Source: Holdemanella sp. MSK.7.32 (GTDB taxonomy: Bacteria; Bacillota_I; Bacilli_A; Erysipelotrichales; Erysipelotrichaceae). Taken from it: a stretch of 12,478 nucleotides of DNA. Positions 4,713 through 11,649 of this stretch are shown piece after piece (position 1 is the first letter of the stretch; every line of letters starts with the position of its first letter). The notes beneath the pieces are model-generated. The model searched no databases. It saw only the letters and a program-made list of their open reading frames with translations, and was not told where the DNA came from. The translations under genes were made by a program, and so were the position numbers. The stretch is taken from the NCBI RefSeq assembly GCF_024460475.1, contig NZ_JANFYN010000055.1, positions 1-12,478 on the forward strand, written 5' to 3'.

Positions 4713-5216
4713 TTATTTATCTTTCTTACTCATTCTTATTCTTTTGAATATTTCATACTGACGCTGTAGCTCTGTCTCTTCATCAATAAACATTCCTTTT
4801 GCCTCTAGTATTCTCTCAATTGCTTGAGATGGATCCATTGTATGATATGGTAAAAACAATCCTCTCAATTCTTTTGGTTTTATAATTTTGTAAACTTGTG
4901 AAGAAGATAAATCGTAGGTAAATGAAAAATATCTATAAATATATCCAATCCAATACATTTCATTATGCGTATATTTTACAGAACCATAATCAGTAGCACC
5001 ATATTCTTCGTCTACTAACGTTAAAATATCATTTGCCTGAATATTACTATCTAAAATCGATTGATTATCCAATCTTTTTGCAATCTTACTTTTCATAAAT
5101 CGCCTAATAAATATTTCTGAACTTGACTCCATCTTATCAATAGAATTTTCAAAAGCTTTTGCCTGAAGCTCGCACAAAAGCAACCCATCCCTATTTATTT
5201 TCTTTATATCCCTCAT
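4713..5216 (-). CDS. 167-residue protein of unknown family, partner of the HTH-DUF3990 protein
   Basis: The gene starts 15 nt after its upstream neighbour, with AAGGAGG eight bases before ATG 5216; a GTG at 5225 would sit on top of that signal and is less likely. The product is soluble and mostly helical. Notable stretches are FIRRFMKSKIAKRLD (about residues 36-50), DEEYGATDYGSVKYTHNEMYWIGYIYRYFSFTY (69-101, very rich in Tyr and Trp) and ELRGLFLPYHTMDPSQAIERILE (116-138). I do not recognise the family. Because the DNA-binding domain is fused to the predicted enzyme upstream, this gene is the natural candidate for an antitoxin or modulator. That role is inference from position alone. Confidence 0.75.
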   Translation of the reverse strand: MRDIKKINRDGLLLCELQAKAFENSIDKMESSSEIFIRRFMKSKIAKRLDNQSILDSNIQANDILTLVDEEYGATDYGSVKYTHNEMYWIGYIYRYFSFTYDLSSSQVYKIIKPKELRGLFLPYHTMDPSQAIERILEAKGMFIDEETELQRQYEIFKRIRMSKKDK

Positions 5217-5231
5217 GCATCGCACCTCCTT

Positions 5232-6086
5232 TTATACTAGGATTTCATCGATATACTTTCCTTTTCCTCTATATTGTTTTCTCGCTAATTTAACCTTATT
5301 ATCTCCTAATCTTGACTCTTCTAGTCGAATATTTTTATAGTATTCTTTTTCATTAACCGAAATATAGCATCGCTCTAATGGTTTAATCTGAGACAATGAC
5401 TTTTGAGTTTTAAAAATATATTGCATCCCAAGATTTGTTGCAGCCAAACAATGCTTACACTGTTCATCTGTAATCTCGCCATCGATAAAAGAATTAATAA
5501 TTTGAAACATACGATTATCAGCAATAGGAGCAATTATATAATCACAATCCTTTGTATCTTCTATAAGTTTTTTTATTTTAGGATGATTTTTATATTCATC
5601 AAGTGCACCTCTATAGTACGCAATTGTCATCATCCATTCTTGATCCACTTTATATCTCTTGCATTTCAAATTACTGTCATCAAAACAAAAATAATATACA
5701 GAAGAATGTTCAAATCCTGAAACAAAAGAAATAGCTTGTTCATAGCTTTCACCTGTATAGAATCCTTGTCCAAAATCATTATTATATCGACCTTTATGAA
5801 TGTCTATATCCCCAACTATTTCACTTTTTGCTCCATGGAAAAGTAATTTTTCATTTTGAGTTAAGTCATCTCGATAGAGCATTTCCTTTAATCTGTTAAT
5901 TTTAAGATTTTGTGCAAACGCAAAAGCATATACACCCTCCAAAAAATTTGCTGATGCATCTAAATCATCTAATTCATTTCTTGAAACAGTAACCTGCTCA
6001 ACTCCAATCTTATCTGCAAATTCGCTTTGTGAAAGTCCTAAAATTTCTCGAATTGACTTCAAATCCTCTGAAAACTTATATTTCAT
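5232..6086 (-). CDS. HTH domain fused to DUF3990 (ADP-ribosyltransferase-like) protein
   Basis: Numbered from ATG 6086 (284 residues). Residues 5-45 form an XRE-type helix-turn-helix (SIREILGLSQSEFADKIGVE, then QVTVSR). From about residue 79 the sequence fits DUF3990: LFHGAKSEIV (FHG, His84), DIDIHKGRYNNDFGQGFYTG (DFGxGFYxG near 104-111), then SYEQAISFV. DUF3990 is, as I recall, placed in the ADP-ribosyltransferase superfamily, so NAD-dependent modification of a target is plausible. The FHG and DFGxGFY elements would be part of the NAD pocket. ATG 6086 has GGTGAG four bases upstream; ATG 6098 has no such signal. The promoter is overlapped by two palindromic operators, suggesting autorepression by the HTH domain. 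Confidence 0.8.
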   Translation of the reverse strand: MKYKFSEDLKSIREILGLSQSEFADKIGVEQVTVSRNELDDLDASANFLEGVYAFAFAQNLKINRLKEMLYRDDLTQNEKLLFHGAKSEIVGDIDIHKGRYNNDFGQGFYTGESYEQAISFVSGFEHSSVYYFCFDDSNLKCKRYKVDQEWMMTIAYYRGALDEYKNHPKIKKLIEDTKDCDYIIAPIADNRMFQIINSFIDGEITDEQCKHCLAATNLGMQYIFKTQKSLSQIKPLERCYISVNEKEYYKNIRLEESRLGDNKVKLARKQYRGKGKYIDEILV

Positions 6087-6100
6087 CCTACTCACCATCC

Positions 6101-6132
6101 AACTTGTTTATAACATATTACTTAAACAAGTT
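6101..6132. promoter_or_regulatory. operator 1, perfect inverted repeat
   Basis: AACTTGTTTA (6101-6110) and TAAACAAGTT (6123-6132) are a perfect 10-bp inverted repeat around a 12-bp spacer. The arms overlap both the -10 and the -35 of the minus-strand promoter, so a bound repressor would block polymerase. A second copy lies 39 bp further on. The HTH protein transcribed from this promoter is the likely ligand (inference). Confidence 0.75.
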
Positions 6133-6135
6133 CAA
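6107..6135 (-). promoter_or_regulatory. promoter of the HTH-DUF3990 operon
   Basis: On the minus strand TTGAAC (6135-6130) and TATAAA (6112-6107) are separated by exactly 17 bp. Transcription should start near 6100, only about 14 nt before ATG 6086. It is embedded in operator 1. Confidence 0.7.
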
Positions 6136-6139
6136 TATA

Positions 6140-6171
6140 AACTTGTTTATATCACATTACTTAAACAAGTT
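6140..6171. promoter_or_regulatory. operator 2, second copy of the inverted repeat
   Basis: AACTTGTTTA (6140-6149) and TAAACAAGTT (6162-6171), with the same arms and the same 12-bp spacer as operator 1, shifted by 39 bp (just under four helical turns). It lies between the minus-strand promoter and the divergent multi-barrel gene, so it could regulate both directions. Confidence 0.75.
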
Positions 6172-6256
6172 TTATTCACTTTTTCAAACAATCTATGTTT
6201 TAGACATCGATAATGTCAATTAAAATGATATGGTTGGCTTGAACGAGGGACTCGAC

Positions 6257-7978
6257 ATGAACAAGAAAATAATGGGGTATTTTAAATCTATCCAAACATT
6301 TATCCGAAGTTTATTCTATAAACAACAAGAACAAACTAAACAGAATAAGTGCACACTTCAACAAGAAAAGTATTTAAAGATTGGTGCGAATATTTGTAAT
6401 ATTGGATTCAAATCTAAACATGCATATGAAGATTGGCAAGAAGATATTTTTAATCATATATCTGTCGGTGATTTAGTATATTGCACAATGCCAGTTACAG
6501 ATAAAGCTTTAAAAGCCATTCCTGAAGGACACACAACAAGGCCTTTCTTAATTGTGAAAAAAGGAAAGGATGAACTCTATGGATATGCATGTGCTACACA
6601 TCCTAAACCATTAAGATCTTACGAGAAACATATATTCACCAATGAAGTATATGATTCTCAAAACGCTCGATACAAAGATTCTGTTGTGCAATTTGATTGT
6701 GCTTATGTCATTCCAATTGCAAATATCCAATATATCTATAAAGAATTGGATGAATATTGTGTCCGTCAAATTGCCAGAGAATTAAAAGCTTATGCCAATA
6801 TTCGTAGAAAATCTATATTAAATTTTGATATGGAAATACCCATTCACAAGGGTGATATCTTTAAAATCAATAAATCATACTATTACTTCAATAATATAAA
6901 GGATAGTAAATACAAAATGTATAAGTGTATAAATGGTGGTGACTTAACTGATTCTAAATATTTTAGATTCAAAAACATTCCACGCTCTATGGATTTCTCT
7001 AACACATATACATTTGAAGATTTAGATATTAACACATTGATTGAAGTATCCTGTACTTGTCGAAATGATTGGGTAAATAAACAATTGAATAAACCTAAGC
7101 CGAAAGAAAAGAAGAAACAATACGAACGTAAATTAACACCTGGAACAATCCTTTTTGAAGAACCATGGATCATCTACTTATTTGATTGTGATAACACATC
7201 TTATGGTATTGACTACCACAAATTTAAAAATCATATATGTGAACTTATTGAATTTAAACTCGGCATGGATAAAGCTACTCATATTGTATTTACCGAACAA
7301 CAATGTGCTTCAATCTATAAAGCTTTGATTGAACAAAATAATATTCATTCAGATTATTTAAAGAAACGTTTAAATTCCATTGAAAATACAATGCTACTTC
7401 CTTATGAATTAGAATATCCAGTTGGAACCATTTTGGAAAGTCGCTTTGATGAAATTAAATATGTGTATCTATATACCTACAACAAGAAAAAGTTTGGTTT
7501 AAAAATCAATTCTAAAAATCATAAAAACAAAGTTGTTCCAATCCATGTCAAAGAATTAGATGTTGTTGATCAATTACGGTTTGAATGCATGAAAGAAGAA
7601 TTAAAGATCATTCAAAAAACAGCTTTGGATGTTGTGCGAAATATTTTAAGGGACATTGAGAAAAATTTAGTTAACAACGATTCAGACCATTCTATTTCAT
7701 TTAGTCAAAAATATCCAATCGGCACTGTACTATCTTGCGCATACAATGAATCTGAAGAATATATGTATTTATATACAATTAATGATATACACTATGCAAT
7801 CTATTTAGAGGATGCATGTGAAGGCGTTTATATTGTTGAGCCGATTATCATATTTGACTATAAGCCAAATGGGGAATTGGTCGATGAAGATACGAAAGAA
7901 ATTTTAACGGGCATTTTAGAAACAACGCAAAGACTAAACACCTATAATTGTACAAAAGCATTATTAGAACAACTTTAA
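6257..7978 (+). CDS. 573-residue PemK/MazF-like multi-barrel protein
   Basis: ATG 6257 has GAGGGA seven bases upstream; ATG 6230 has none. Numbered from 6257. A basic N-terminal part is followed by a PemK/MazF-like barrel at about 69-155: VGDLVYCTMP, then TTRPFLIVKKGK (Arg95-Pro96) and YGYACATHPKP, matching the GDI-x-RP-x-V-x-T layout of that ribonuclease family. Four further units start with a similar strand: HKGDIF (197), TPGTIL (294), YPVGTIL (387) and YPIGTVL (486). In most of these a Tyr-rich strand (for example YVYLYTY, YMYLYT) and a [YF]G-type strand follow, then a helix. A 280-295 linker is Lys-rich (KPKPKEKKKQ). PemK toxins are normally about 110 residues, so this is a repeat expansion. 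Activity is untested. It is divergent from the HTH-DUF3990 operon and shares its operator region. Confidence 0.75.
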   Translation: MNKKIMGYFKSIQTFIRSLFYKQQEQTKQNKCTLQQEKYLKIGANICNIGFKSKHAYEDWQEDIFNHISVGDLVYCTMPVTDKALKAIPEGHTTRPFLIVKKGKDELYGYACATHPKPLRSYEKHIFTNEVYDSQNARYKDSVVQFDCAYVIPIANIQYIYKELDEYCVRQIARELKAYANIRRKSILNFDMEIPIHKGDIFKINKSYYYFNNIKDSKYKMYKCINGGDLTDSKYFRFKNIPRSMDFSNTYTFEDLDINTLIEVSCTCRNDWVNKQLNKPKPKEKKKQYERKLTPGTILFEEPWIIYLFDCDNTSYGIDYHKFKNHICELIEFKLGMDKATHIVFTEQQCASIYKALIEQNNIHSDYLKKRLNSIENTMLLPYELEYPVGTILESRFDEIKYVYLYTYNKKKFGLKINSKNHKNKVVPIHVKELDVVDQLRFECMKEELKIIQKTALDVVRNILRDIEKNLVNNDSDHSISFSQKYPIGTVLSCAYNESEEYMYLYTINDIHYAIYLEDACEGVYIVEPIIIFDYKPNGELVDEDTKEILTGILETTQRLNTYNCTKALLEQL

Positions 7979-7987
7979 ACAAAAGAA

Positions 7988-8009
7988 AAAGCAGTTTAAT
8001 GACTGCTTT
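7988..8009. terminator. bidirectional terminator between convergent genes
   Basis: AAAGCAGT (7988-7995), a 6-nt loop, ACTGCTTT (8002-8009). On the minus strand TTCTTTT follows, a fair T-tract for the VUT gene; on the plus strand CTTTC follows, a weaker one for the multi-barrel gene. The TAA stop of the VUT gene lies in the loop. Confidence 0.7.
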
Positions 8010-8739
8010 CTTTCATATATTCAAAATATTCTCTACCTACTTTATTCTTCTTCCAGTTTTGTAGAATCTTGAAACCAGGATATGAGAAGATGACCTCACA
8101 TAGTGTTTCTACAATCATACCTGTAAAGGCACACACAACACATTGTACCAATGTCCATCCAAAGAATTGGTGTGACACAATCAATGCGAACGTTAGATTG
8201 TCGCAAAACTGACCAATACCCGTAGATACATAAGAGCGGAATGCATACGATTTAAAGTTACTGTTGTTGTTAGAAATCTTTCCTAACATGGAATTCGTAT
8301 AGTTATTCACAATGGCAGAAACAATAAACGCAATTGTACTTCCAAATAGTACATACCAAGTACCACCAATTGTTCCGTCTAATGCCCCATTAATAATGGC
8401 TTCTGATCCTTCTACATAGGATTCACCCCATACACCAGGAATCTTTGATGCCAAGAAAAAGACTAGGCACATACCTAAATTCACCAACACCGCTACAAGT
8501 GATGCTTGTGTTGCAGCTTTAGGGCCAAAATGTTTTGTGATGACATCCATACATAAGAATGAAAGCCAGCTTACCACAATTCCACAATCTAGTGCCATAA
8601 AGCTAAATGGCAAGTTAATACTTTTGTTTGCCAAAAGATTCATAGTGATGACCGAAACAATAAAAAGTGTCATCGTAAGTGAAGGTATACTTCTTAGTAA
8701 TACACTCACTTCTTTAACTTCCGTTTTAATTCTATTCAT
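7996..8739 (-). CDS. VUT family membrane transporter (YhhQ-type, probable queuosine-precursor uptake)
   Basis: The 247-residue product is a polytopic membrane protein of about six helices and the length usual for the VUT (formerly vitamin uptake) family. Family landmarks are MNLLANKSINLPFSFMALD (about 34-52), a SWLSFLCMDVITKHFGPKAA block (57-76), YVLFGSTIAFIVSAIVNNYTNS (128-149) and a later Arg/Asp-containing IGQFCDNLTFA helix (174-184). The characterised E. coli member YhhQ imports the queuosine precursors preQ0 and preQ1. This substrate is transferred by family, not shown here. AGGAGGG lies six bases before ATG 8739. The leader can form a hairpin whose loop could pair with that signal, which would fit ligand-controlled translation. 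Confidence 0.85.
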   Translation of the reverse strand: MNRIKTEVKEVSVLLRSIPSLTMTLFIVSVITMNLLANKSINLPFSFMALDCGIVVSWLSFLCMDVITKHFGPKAATQASLVAVLVNLGMCLVFFLASKIPGVWGESYVEGSEAIINGALDGTIGGTWYVLFGSTIAFIVSAIVNNYTNSMLGKISNNNSNFKSYAFRSYVSTGIGQFCDNLTFALIVSHQFFGWTLVQCVVCAFTGMIVETLCEVIFSYPGFKILQNWKKNKVGREYFEYMKESSH

Positions 8740-8797
8740 TTTTTACCCTCCTGTTTTTTTAAAGATGGTTGGGAAGCAAAACATCTTTGTTCAAACC
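8740..8797 (-). promoter_or_regulatory. structured 5' leader of the VUT gene, possible preQ1-I-like riboswitch
   Basis: The predicted transcript begins near 8797. AAAGATG (8788-8782) pairs with CATCTTT (8767-8761) around a 14-nt loop. A run of seven A residues and a C follow, then the ribosome binding site. Loop bases CTTCC (8776-8772) can pair with GGAGG of that site in five pairs, giving an H-type pseudoknot with an A-rich tail. This is the layout of preQ1-I riboswitches, and the gene family fits. An alternative stem, ATGGTT with AACCAT, competes with the first. The loop sequence does not closely match the preQ1-I consensus I remember, so identity is uncertain. Confidence 0.35.
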
Positions 8798-8802
8798 ATA
8801 TA

Positions 8803-8831
8803 AGTCTAATATGTTTTTAATTATTTGTCAA
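8803..8831 (-). promoter_or_regulatory. promoter of the VUT gene
   Basis: Consensus -35 TTGACA (8831-8826), 17-bp spacer, -10 TAGACT (8808-8803) on the minus strand. Its -35 overlaps that of the divergent alaX promoter. Confidence 0.6.
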
Positions 8832-8855
8832 AGTTTATATCACTTATGCTATGAT
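8825..8855 (+). promoter_or_regulatory. promoter of alaX
   Basis: TTGTCA (8825-8830) and an extended -10 TGcTATGAT (-10 at 8850-8855) with a 19-bp spacer. Transcription would start about 10 nt before ATG 8873, so the leader is very short. The -35 region is shared with the VUT promoter on the other strand. Confidence 0.5.
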
Positions 8856-8872
8856 TAATTCCGGTGATATAT

Positions 8873-9967
8873 ATGACTTTAAAACTATACGAACAAGAAG
8901 GCTACCAAACAACATTTCATGCCCATGTTGTTTCATGTGTTAAAAAGAATGAATTATATGACATCATCTTGGATCAAACGCTTTTCTTTCCTGAAGAAGG
9001 TGGACAAACATGTGACAAAGGAACGTTGAATGGCATTGAAGTAGTGGATGTACAAATCATAAATGATGAAATTCATCATTATACTCATTCTGCATTAAGT
9101 GGGGATGTACAAGGTATTATTGACTGGACTCATCGCTACACCAATATGCAACATCATACAGGAGAACATATTCTTTCTGGTTTAATGCACAAAGAATTTC
9201 ATGTGGATAATGTAGGATTTCATTTAGGATACAATGAAATTACAGCTGATTATGCGATGGATTTAAATAATAATCAAATTAAAAGAATTGAAGCTTTAGT
9301 GAATTCTGTCATCTTTTCAAATAAACCTGTTAAAACCTATTACTTAGAGGATTATTCCAACATTGAATATCGAGCCAAACTTGACTTAGCCAAACCACGC
9401 CTTGTCGAAATTGAAGATGTAGATTTATGCGCATGTTGCGCACCCCATGTAAAAAGTACGATTGAAGTGGGATTGTTTAAAATCATTAAATCGATGAAGA
9501 TCAAAAAAGGCACACGCCTATTCTTCCTATGTGGAAAACTTGCCTATGAAGACTATGTCTTAAAACATGATCAGTCTATTCAAATCTCAAATCAATTGTC
9601 TTCAAGCATTGATGCTTTATCATCCAATGTACAACGCATATTAGATGATAATTATGCTTTGAAACAAAGAATCAAACAATTAAATAAAGAGATGATTGAT
9701 CACTTAATTATCGAACATAAAGAAAACCAAATCGTTCTATGTGATGAACTCGATCGAGATACACAATTGTATTACTACAATAAGCTTGTATCTTTTAGCG
9801 ACAACTATGTTTTACTTGTTTCTAAACAAAAAGATAATTATCGTTTTATGACCAACTCTAAAGACATATTCTTACAACTCAAAGAAAGACATCAAGTTCG
9901 TGGTGGAGGAAAAAATGATTTCTTTCAAGGAACGCTAGATACAGTTAATGAGCAGCTATTTGATTAG
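8873..9967 (+). CDS. alaX: alanyl-tRNA editing protein, AlaX-L type with DHHA1-like C-terminus
   Basis: Free-standing editing enzymes of this type hydrolyse mischarged Ser- or Gly-tRNA(Ala) in the cytoplasm. Numbered from ATG 8873 (364 residues): LFFPEEGGQTCDKGTL near 37-52 is the conserved N-terminal block; HHTGEH gives His95 and His99, and CACCAPH gives Cys188 and His192. Together these form the zinc site of the second AlaRS editing domain. A helical coiled segment (about 230-280) leads to a DHHA1-like domain that ends in RGGGKNDFFQG, as in long AlaX and AlaRS proteins. ATG 8873 has GGTGAT five bases upstream; an in-frame GTG at 8864 does not. A terminator follows directly. Confidence 0.9.
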   Translation: MTLKLYEQEGYQTTFHAHVVSCVKKNELYDIILDQTLFFPEEGGQTCDKGTLNGIEVVDVQIINDEIHHYTHSALSGDVQGIIDWTHRYTNMQHHTGEHILSGLMHKEFHVDNVGFHLGYNEITADYAMDLNNNQIKRIEALVNSVIFSNKPVKTYYLEDYSNIEYRAKLDLAKPRLVEIEDVDLCACCAPHVKSTIEVGLFKIIKSMKIKKGTRLFFLCGKLAYEDYVLKHDQSIQISNQLSSSIDALSSNVQRILDDNYALKQRIKQLNKEMIDHLIIEHKENQIVLCDELDRDTQLYYYNKLVSFSDNYVLLVSKQKDNYRFMTNSKDIFLQLKERHQVRGGGKNDFFQGTLDTVNEQLFD

Positions 9968-9982
9968 CTGCTCATATTTTTT
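9948..9982 (+). terminator. Rho-independent terminator of alaX
   Basis: Ten-base stem ATGAGCAGCT (9948-9957) and AGCTGCTCAT (9966-9975), 8-nt loop, then a T-tract to 9982. The alaX TAG stop overlaps the loop and second arm, and the stop of the convergent gene also lies in the second arm. There is no T-tract on the minus strand, so it should act mainly on alaX. Confidence 0.85.
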
Positions 9983-10799
9983 GTATAGCGAGTGTATTTA
10001 AAGCCTCTGAAATATCTTCTTTCGATAAACATACCATTCTATGATTGGCATCATAATAATCAAACTTTTTAATGAAGCTCATTAAATCACGATACTTCAC
10101 AAGGCTGTCATTCATAAATACATACCACTCTTCTATTCCCTCAATTTGATTCAATACCACATATGGCTCTACGGGAAGAATCGTTAGTATATCAGCTCCT
10201 AATGCATACATACCAATTCTTCTACCATGTGCATTATAGATTCTTGGCGTGGCATAATATGCATCCAAAGCTTGTTGATTATGTAGATATTGCCCAAACA
10301 AATCTAAATCTGTACCAAAATCATTCAATTCATTTTCCCCAATTGAAATTGGATGAAGAATGCCAAAGATTTCAAAATACTTATGATCCGATAATTTACT
10401 CTTCAAGTCCATAAGTGCATCGGCACTCGTTCTTTTATCATATACCATCTGCAAATCGATATCCTTTATGTCCATTAGCCAATCGTCTTTCACAAATTCA
10501 GTGGTATCCATATATTCACAATATACTTTTACTAAATAATAAAACAATTGAATTTCATCCATACTTGTAGGAAGACTTAAATTCAAACAAATATCATGAT
10601 TTTGAATATAGATTTCAATCCCTCTTTGAAGATATTTGCGATCAAACAAGATCGTATGATCCCCTATTTGATTTGGAATTAATTGACAATTTCCATCCAT
10701 AACCCCAAAAGATAAGTGAGACATTTTAACTAAATCATCGATTATAAACTTTTTTCTACGAAAGAAACCCTTCTGCATAATACGAATATTCACAGACAT
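9972..10799 (-). CDS. DUF4299-like protein, 275 residues
   Basis: The product is soluble, without signal peptide or membrane helix. It resembles the DUF4299 proteins of Firmicutes: a short start motif (MSVNIRIMQKGFFRRKKFIIDDL), a hydrophobic-charged core (about 65-125), FFxxxxGKxxP-like acidic parts and a DxLGQYLHNQQALDAYYATPRIY segment near 165-185. Function of that family is not known to me. The assignment rests on overall pattern and is moderate. AGGTG precedes ATG 10799. Its 3' end overlaps the alaX terminator arm, making the two genes convergent with only four bases between stops. Confidence 0.7.
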   Translation of the reverse strand: MSVNIRIMQKGFFRRKKFIIDDLVKMSHLSFGVMDGNCQLIPNQIGDHTILFDRKYLQRGIEIYIQNHDICLNLSLPTSMDEIQLFYYLVKVYCEYMDTTEFVKDDWLMDIKDIDLQMVYDKRTSADALMDLKSKLSDHKYFEIFGILHPISIGENELNDFGTDLDLFGQYLHNQQALDAYYATPRIYNAHGRRIGMYALGADILTILPVEPYVVLNQIEGIEEWYVFMNDSLVKYRDLMSFIKKFDYYDANHRMVCLSKEDISEALNTLAIQKI

Positions 10800-10852
10800 A
10801 CAAACACCTGCTCTCTACCAAAATCATACACTGAAACAAGCGTTTTTTATAG

Positions 10853-11602
10853 CTAAAACCATTTTTTCTTTTTAAAGTAAATCACTTCTAAAATAATGAT
10901 CAATATACAAACTCCTATCACAATGAAATATCCATAGGAAGTATCTAATTCCGGCATAGCCTTAAAATTCATGCCATACCATCCAGTAATTAAAGTGAGT
11001 GGCATGAAGATGGTTGTTACAATCGTTAAAAACTGCATGATTTGATTCTGACGCATCTCCACTTGTGTCTGATGCATTTCGCGAAGTTGCATAGAATACT
11101 CTGCCAAACGATCCGTGACATTCGATAGACGTGTTAGTCTTTTCTCTAGTGTTTCAAAATGTGTATCATTATAAAATTCCTGCAAGTTTTGTACCACTTC
11201 AATCATCTGATCATAATACGAATCAAAAGCACTTATCGTTTTCCTCATTTCAAAGATTTGCGACTCATAATGAGATCCCGTATGCGACATTAACTGATCT
11301 TCTATTCTTTCAAGTTTCATTTCTAATTTTTGAAGAAACTCCATATCCTCTTGAATCAATATATTCATCAAATTTAGAATACATTCACTAGGCTTATTCC
11401 CTGAAATCTTTTGTTTAAAAATATGTTCTGGATCGCAAACCAAAAAATCACTATCATTCAATTCAAAACTAAACATCTTCTTATTCTTAGATTTTGATTT
11501 GGAAGGAACCCAAAAAGAACCCGATAGCCGTTGATTCTCTTTATGCACTCTACAATAATGAATATGATTTAAACGCTTTTCATTTATTACCTCTATCTTC
11601 AT
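10853..11602 (-). CDS. corA: CorA family divalent-cation (Mg2+/Co2+) transporter, short form
   Basis: CorA proteins form pentameric magnesium channels in the membrane. Numbered from ATG 11602 (249 residues), which has AAGGGGG upstream; an in-frame ATG at 11641 would lie within the upstream terminator. A short N-terminal cytoplasmic domain (1-90) is followed by a long helical stalk (about 90-185, with many charged heptads), TM1 (188-208) ending in YGMNF (GMN at 210-212), the MPEL periplasmic loop, and TM2 (224-243) with a basic tail (KKKKWF). CorA is usually about 315 residues, so the N-terminal domain is reduced. The GMN and MPEL motifs are intact, so it is probably active. It directly follows the hsp20 terminator. 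Confidence 0.85.
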   Translation of the reverse strand: MKIEVINEKRLNHIHYCRVHKENQRLSGSFWVPSKSKSKNKKMFSFELNDSDFLVCDPEHIFKQKISGNKPSECILNLMNILIQEDMEFLQKLEMKLERIEDQLMSHTGSHYESQIFEMRKTISAFDSYYDQMIEVVQNLQEFYNDTHFETLEKRLTRLSNVTDRLAEYSMQLREMHQTQVEMRQNQIMQFLTIVTTIFMPLTLITGWYGMNFKAMPELDTSYGYFIVIGVCILIIILEVIYFKKKKWF

Positions 11603-11614
11603 AATTTCCCCCTT

Positions 11615-11643
11615 AAAAAAGAATACACCATATAGGTGCATTC
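11615..11643 (-). terminator. Rho-independent terminator after hsp20 and just before corA
   Basis: On the minus strand GAATGCACC (11643-11635), 5-nt loop, GGTGTATTC (11629-11621), nine pairs including one G-T, then six T residues (11620-11615). The T-tract ends next to the corA ribosome binding site. No separate corA promoter is visible between it and the hsp20 gene, so it may act as an attenuator that sets corA expression by partial readthrough. Confidence 0.8.
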
Positions 11644-11649
11644 TTGTAG

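Noticed and set aside
5403..5720. Plus-strand open frame of 105 codons
   Set aside because: Shadow of the DUF3990 coding region, whose motifs are clear on the minus strand.
6101..6171. Possible short CRISPR-like array
   Set aside because: Only two units, each an internal palindrome with an identical spacer length and similar spacer sequence. This is an operator pair, not repeats with unique spacers.
6029..6223. Plus-strand open frame of 64 codons across the operators
   Set aside because: It translates the HTH region in reverse and the operator repeats; its repeated peptide is a by-product of the palindromes.
6230..6256. Upstream ATG of the multi-barrel gene
   Set aside because: No ribosome binding signal precedes it, whereas ATG 6257 has GAGGGA at good spacing.
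6883..7173. Minus-strand open frame of 96 codons
   Set aside because: Antisense inside the multi-barrel gene, with no supporting start signal.
8537..8803. Plus-strand open frame of 88 codons
   Set aside because: Antisense to the VUT gene and its leader.
10163..10414. Plus-strand open frame of 83 codons
   Set aside because: Antisense to the DUF4299-like gene.
10800..10852. Terminator or clear promoter between corA and the DUF4299-like gene
   Set aside because: I saw only a TATGAT without a matching -35 and no stable hairpin, so nothing was annotated.
11131..11391. Plus-strand open frame of 86 codons
   Set aside because: Antisense to the corA stalk region.
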